Assembly (NCBI GenBank): GCA_018257865.1
Contig: JAEUBA010000140.1
Location: 1-47,642 of the forward strand
Direction of reading: 5' to 3'
Length of the DNA stretch: 47,642 bases
From: Stereocaulon alpinum
Lineage: Eukaryota > Ascomycota > Lecanoromycetes > Lecanorales > Stereocaulaceae
Shown here: piece after piece, positions 44,517 through 47,642 of the stretch
How the letters are laid out: each line of letters begins with the position of its first letter
Numbering within the stretch: position 1 is the first letter of the stretch
Made by a program: the position numbers and the translations under genes
The notes under the pieces: model-generated
Seen by the model: the letters and a program-made list of their open reading frames with translations, nothing else
Databases searched by the model: none
What the model was told of the DNA's origin: nothing

Positions 44517-44654
44517 CTTAAGATCGTATATCGCTATCGCGTAATCAGCGTATATTATTAGCTGCTAATATATTATTTATAGATATAATATATATATATA
44601 CTTAATATCGTACGTCGCTATCGCGTAACCGGCGCGTATTACTAGCTGCTAACA
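44517..44654 (-). repeat. Two-copy repeat, possible LTR end of the minus-strand Gypsy
   Basis: Copies at 44517-44570 and 44601-44654 (shift 84) share CTTAA.ATCGTA..TCGCTATCGCGTAA and end GCTGCTAA. Read on the minus strand, the second begins TGTTAGCAGC, the form of an LTR start, and it lies downstream of the minus-strand Gypsy integrase. The other LTR end and a target duplication were not found, so the LTR assignment is a guess. Confidence 0.4.
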
Positions 44655-45255
44655 CTTATAGACTATATTATCGATATACCTTTACCCTATAGGACCTATT
44701 TTTGCACGGGGAATAATAATTATAAGCGAGGCGATACTCCTCCTTATTAGCGTTATAAGGATAGCTACTATAGACTTAATTATTATTATAAGGTATATAA
44801 TTCTAATAGCTCTGCTACGTTATCTCCTAATAAATCTAAATCCTAAAGCCGTTTCGTCGGTCTATATAGCGATTAGTACGGCGTTATTTCACCGACGGCT
44901 AGATATAATAAGTATAGCGTAAGAGGAAGAAGATTAAGAAGCGGATAACTTAGTAGCGAAAAGTATAGAGTTAAATAGTAGCGACTAGTAGGGTAGCCCC
45001 TATAATTATCGCTAATCTATAGTAATAACTCGCAGCGGCTAATTAGCGCGTTATAAAGCTAAAGTAAACTATCGCTAAATATATAGAAGAGATTAAAAGC
45101 CTTTAGGAGTATATTAAGGCTCTTAAAGGGTAAGTTATACAGCTATACTTCAGCGTAAAAGTAGTATTAGGTTTTTTTCTTTTTCTTTACTAATACTAGG
45201 TAATTATACTTACGTATAACGTCTCGCTGATAATAAATAGTAATTCGTATAGTAA
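44655..45255. other. Degraded region between Gypsy 2 pol and possible LTR
   Basis: No gene identified. The pyrimidine run at 45171-45189 (minus-strand AAAGAAAAAGAAAAAAAC) could be the polypurine tract of the minus-strand Gypsy. In that case its LTR would start near 45170, not at 44654. I cannot decide between the two. A charged frame on the + strand at about 44890-45100 is not recognisable. Confidence 0.35.
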
Positions 45256-47130
45256 TTAATATAGTCTTATCTCTACTCTACTAAGGTATAAGTAAGTAAG
45301 TATAAGAATTATAGAGGAGTATACTTATAGTATAAGACTATTTACCTATAAGGTTTATAATTATTATAACTTATATCGTCGCCGCCGCTTACTCGCTACT
45401 ATTAGTAGTATTTAAAGAACTAGAGACTATATACGCTTACTAGCCGTCTACTTATTAAAGGCTTAAGTTAAGTTACGGGTATCCTTAAGCTCTTTATCTA
45501 ATAGCTACTAGTTATATTCTTTACCCCAGCTAGTCTATTTAACCTTATACTAGATACCTTACTTATTTTAGACCTTATCTATAATTTCTTTAACCTCCTA
45601 TATCTTATTATTATCGATAAGTTTAGGGGCTTATATAAAGTTTGCTAACGTCTTATTACTATTACGAAGGTAGTATAGCTCTAATAATAAGATATAAAAA
45701 GTATTATAGATTCTATAAGTTTATAGTAGTAGAAGGTAGTACGCCTACGCTCCTACTTTATTAGTAATCCTAAAAGGCCCTATAAATTTATAAGATAACT
45801 TCTTACTTAAGCGTTTTTACTTAAGATTCTTAGTTAATAGTATTACTAAATCTCTAACTTTATAACTTTAAGGCTTATAATTCTTATTATACTACTTAGC
45901 TTAAGACTCTCTAGCGCGCTATAGGCGTTTAGTAGCTTTATCTCTTACTACTTATAGTAATCTAATCCTCTTATTTATAGTAGGTATCCTCCCCTTTAGG
46001 GACTTATCCTTAAGTTTCTAACGAAGTTTGGGATAGTATCTATATATTAAGTAGAACAGTATCGTTCTAATAGAGGAATAAAGACTATTTATATATACGA
46101 ATTCTACTATTAGTAGCTATTTCGCCTAAGTAGTCTACTTATCGTTAGTAAAGACTTATAAGTAGTACTCTAGTACCTAATTCTAGCGTTCCGTCTAACT
46201 ATTAGTCTAAGGATAAAAGGCGGTACTTAGGCGGCGCTTAATCTTAAAGTAAAAATAAATAGCTAACTAGAAGGCGCTAGTAAATACTAAACCTCTATCG
46301 CTAATAATACTATTAGGTATACTATAATAGTATACTACCTTAGTATAAAAAATATCCGCTAGCTTAGCAGCGTTAATTATAGTAGTAGTAGGTATATACC
46401 TTACTATCTTCGTAAATCAATTAATAATTACTAGAATAGTATTATAGACTATATTCTTATATTTACTTAGGGGTAGACCTATAATAAAGTCTATTAAGAG
46501 CTCCTTCTATAGCTTATTAGTAATAGGAAGCGAACTTAGTTCGCTATAGGGGCGATAGCAGGGAGCCTTAGTTCTTTAGTAGATATTATAAGTCTTAATA
46601 TACTTATTAACCTACTTAGAACTCCTATACTAAAAGTATTTATAGGTAAGTAACTTATATATCTTCTTAGCGCTAAAGTACCCTACTAGGGGATTATTAT
46701 AGTATTTACTAATAAGTTCTTCCTTTAAGGCTTTATCTCTAGAGATATATAGGCGGTTATTATTTCTTAATAAACCTTCTAAGTCTAAAGCCTATACCTT
46801 ACCTTAGAGACGGTACTATAACAGTATACCCTTATTTATAGAAAAGGATTTCGCCTAATTATTAATAGCCTATAAGTTTCGAATTAAAGTCTTAATTAAA
46901 TATTAAGATTCCTTATAGGCTAATTTAATAATACCTCTTATATCCTTTTAGGGGATAATAACTTAGAGGCCTATAATTTAAAAAGCTAGTAATATCGCTA
47001 TAATAATTACCTTACCTTTCTTATCTCTACCCTAAAGTGCGAGTTTATTCTGTAATATAGGTAGTAATTTAGTATTTAGCGGGGAACTTCCTTTATAATT
47101 AGGGCGTCGCGATAGCGGATCCGTAGAATT
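45256..47130 (-). pseudogene. Gypsy family 2 relic: RNase H end, integrase, chromodomain
   Basis: The minus strand reads, from high to low coordinates: D-P-L-S-R-R-P-D near 47110-47130 (the D-A-L-S-R-R-P-D block that closes Ty3/Gypsy RNase H); the integrase zinc domain G-Y-F-S-A-K-K ... Y-N-I-Y-Q near 46580-46690 (His and Cys now Tyr); then I-D-F-I-I-G-L-P-L-S-K near 46460-46490. Next come the D-R-G-L-V-F-T-S block near 46270-46290 and S-T-A-F-Y-P-Q-T-N near 46180-46215. A chromodomain-like E-V-K-E-I-I-D-K ... Q-Y-K-V-K lies at about 45520-45590. It is distinct from family 1, keeps fewer internal stops, and is truncated at 47131, so gag, protease and reverse transcriptase are missing. Confidence 0.9.
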
Positions 47131-47642
47131 CGTTTTTCTAGTATAATAAGTAATTTCGAAAGGCTAGCGATAGAGACACACCTGTACGCGGTACTAGCTA
47201 CGAACCTGAATACCTATTCAGAGCTGAGATGTCTCCCCTAATATATTGCAGGTTAAATAATATTAAGACGTCGCGTGGTTGCTGAGAACTCCGTGCAGAG
47301 TTTTTCGGGCAACGCGATAACACCTACCCTAACTCTACTACGACTATTATACCTCCCCTACGATCGAGACTAGACAGCAAGAATTGGCATTAGGTATAGT
47401 ATCTCAGCCTAATAAGTAAAGAGTATAGGTAACACCTACCTAGCCGTTAATTCAAAAAATCTAATATCTACGTGCGCTCGATACGTATCTACTGGTTAAG
47501 ACTAACGCGCAGTCTATCTTAGGGGAAGGCTAGGGTTATAGGTATATAGGACTAAGAGAAGGATATACTAGGTTATAAATTAAAAGGCGTATTTTAGAAA
47601 AGGACGGCCCCTATCTAAGTAGCTAGGCGAGCCTTTAGTATA
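47131..47642. other. Low-RIP flanking sequence, unassigned
   Basis: From about 47170 CA and TG return at a near-normal rate (for example ACACACCTG, GAGCTGAGATGTC, GGTTGCTGAG, CAGCAAGAATTGGCATTA) and then thin out again after about 47520. It is not an evident continuation of Gypsy family 2. No gene or repeat boundary recognised; AACACCTACC occurs twice (47320 and 47432). It may be single-copy DNA or a younger repeat at the edge of the cluster. Confidence 0.5.

Noticed and set aside
44517..44654. Microsatellite-type tandem array
   Set aside because: There are only two units, spaced by 84 bases with an AT-rich filler; it is better read as a subrepeat in an LTR-like region.
47325..47340. Telomere-like CCCTAA word
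   Set aside because: Only one CCCTAA-like unit occurs, not a tandem array. Similar single words are found in Copia LTRs (CCCTAACCC) and are part of those LTRs.
1..47642. Intact protein-coding genes, including small ones
   Set aside because: The open stretches that exist are short, or fall in phases where RIP has simply made few stops. No start codon with a plausible domain was found, and ATG itself is nearly absent because TG is depleted.
1..47642. CRISPR array or bacterial/phage system
   Set aside because: The repeats are LTRs, tandem duplications or element copies. There is no regular short repeat with unique spacers, and all recognisable proteins are eukaryotic retroelement or Helitron proteins.

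Overview
The window is a repeat graveyard from a filamentous ascomycete (Pezizomycotina-type) genome. It is not a gene-bearing locus. The dinucleotides CA and TG are almost absent (by eye the first 600 bases hold two CA and no TG) while TA is in great excess and CG is kept. This is the mark of saturated repeat-induced point mutation (RIP, C to T in CpA on either strand). Every reading frame I follow for a few hundred codons is broken by TAA/TAG that replace Trp or Gln codons. I found no intact protein-coding gene, tRNA, rRNA or CRISPR array. The species cannot be named from this.

Layout. 1-8.2 kb: degraded sequence of no recognised family. It contains two divergent copies of one unidentified coding relic (481-1262 and 6660-7420) and several direct repeats. 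8.2-14.4 kb: long degraded frames on the + strand, also unidentified, with in-frame 45-bp and 150-bp repeats. 14.7-23.3 kb: a Helitron helicase relic (14894-15201 plus 21105-22150) split by a complete Ty1/Copia element (15202-21104, 132-bp LTRs, TSD GACCG). This is followed by a 3' scrap of a Ty3/Gypsy element and part of a second Helitron copy that shows the empty Copia target site. 23.3-29.2 kb: a second Copia copy on the minus strand with non-matching flanks. 29.2-31.2 kb: the 3' third of a Gypsy element and a minus-strand Copia 5' end. 31.2-43.0 kb: a third Copia copy (+), interrupted by a complete chromodomain Ty3/Gypsy element (35358-41279, 222-bp LTRs, TSD ATTAG). 43.0-45.2 kb: unassigned repeats. 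45.2-47.1 kb: the 3' part of a second, different Gypsy family on the minus strand (RNase H end, integrase, chromodomain). The last 500 bases have much weaker RIP and look like other sequence.

History read from the nesting: the Helitron is older than Copia copy 1, and Copia copy 3 is older than the Gypsy inside it. Mismatched flanks of Copia copies 2 and 3, and Gypsy pieces that all keep only their 3' ends, point to recombination between repeats after insertion. The LTR pairs differ almost only by transitions, so RIP has erased any simple molecular clock. The most useful second looks are the unidentified relic family, the chimeric element junctions, and the islands where CA/TG survive.
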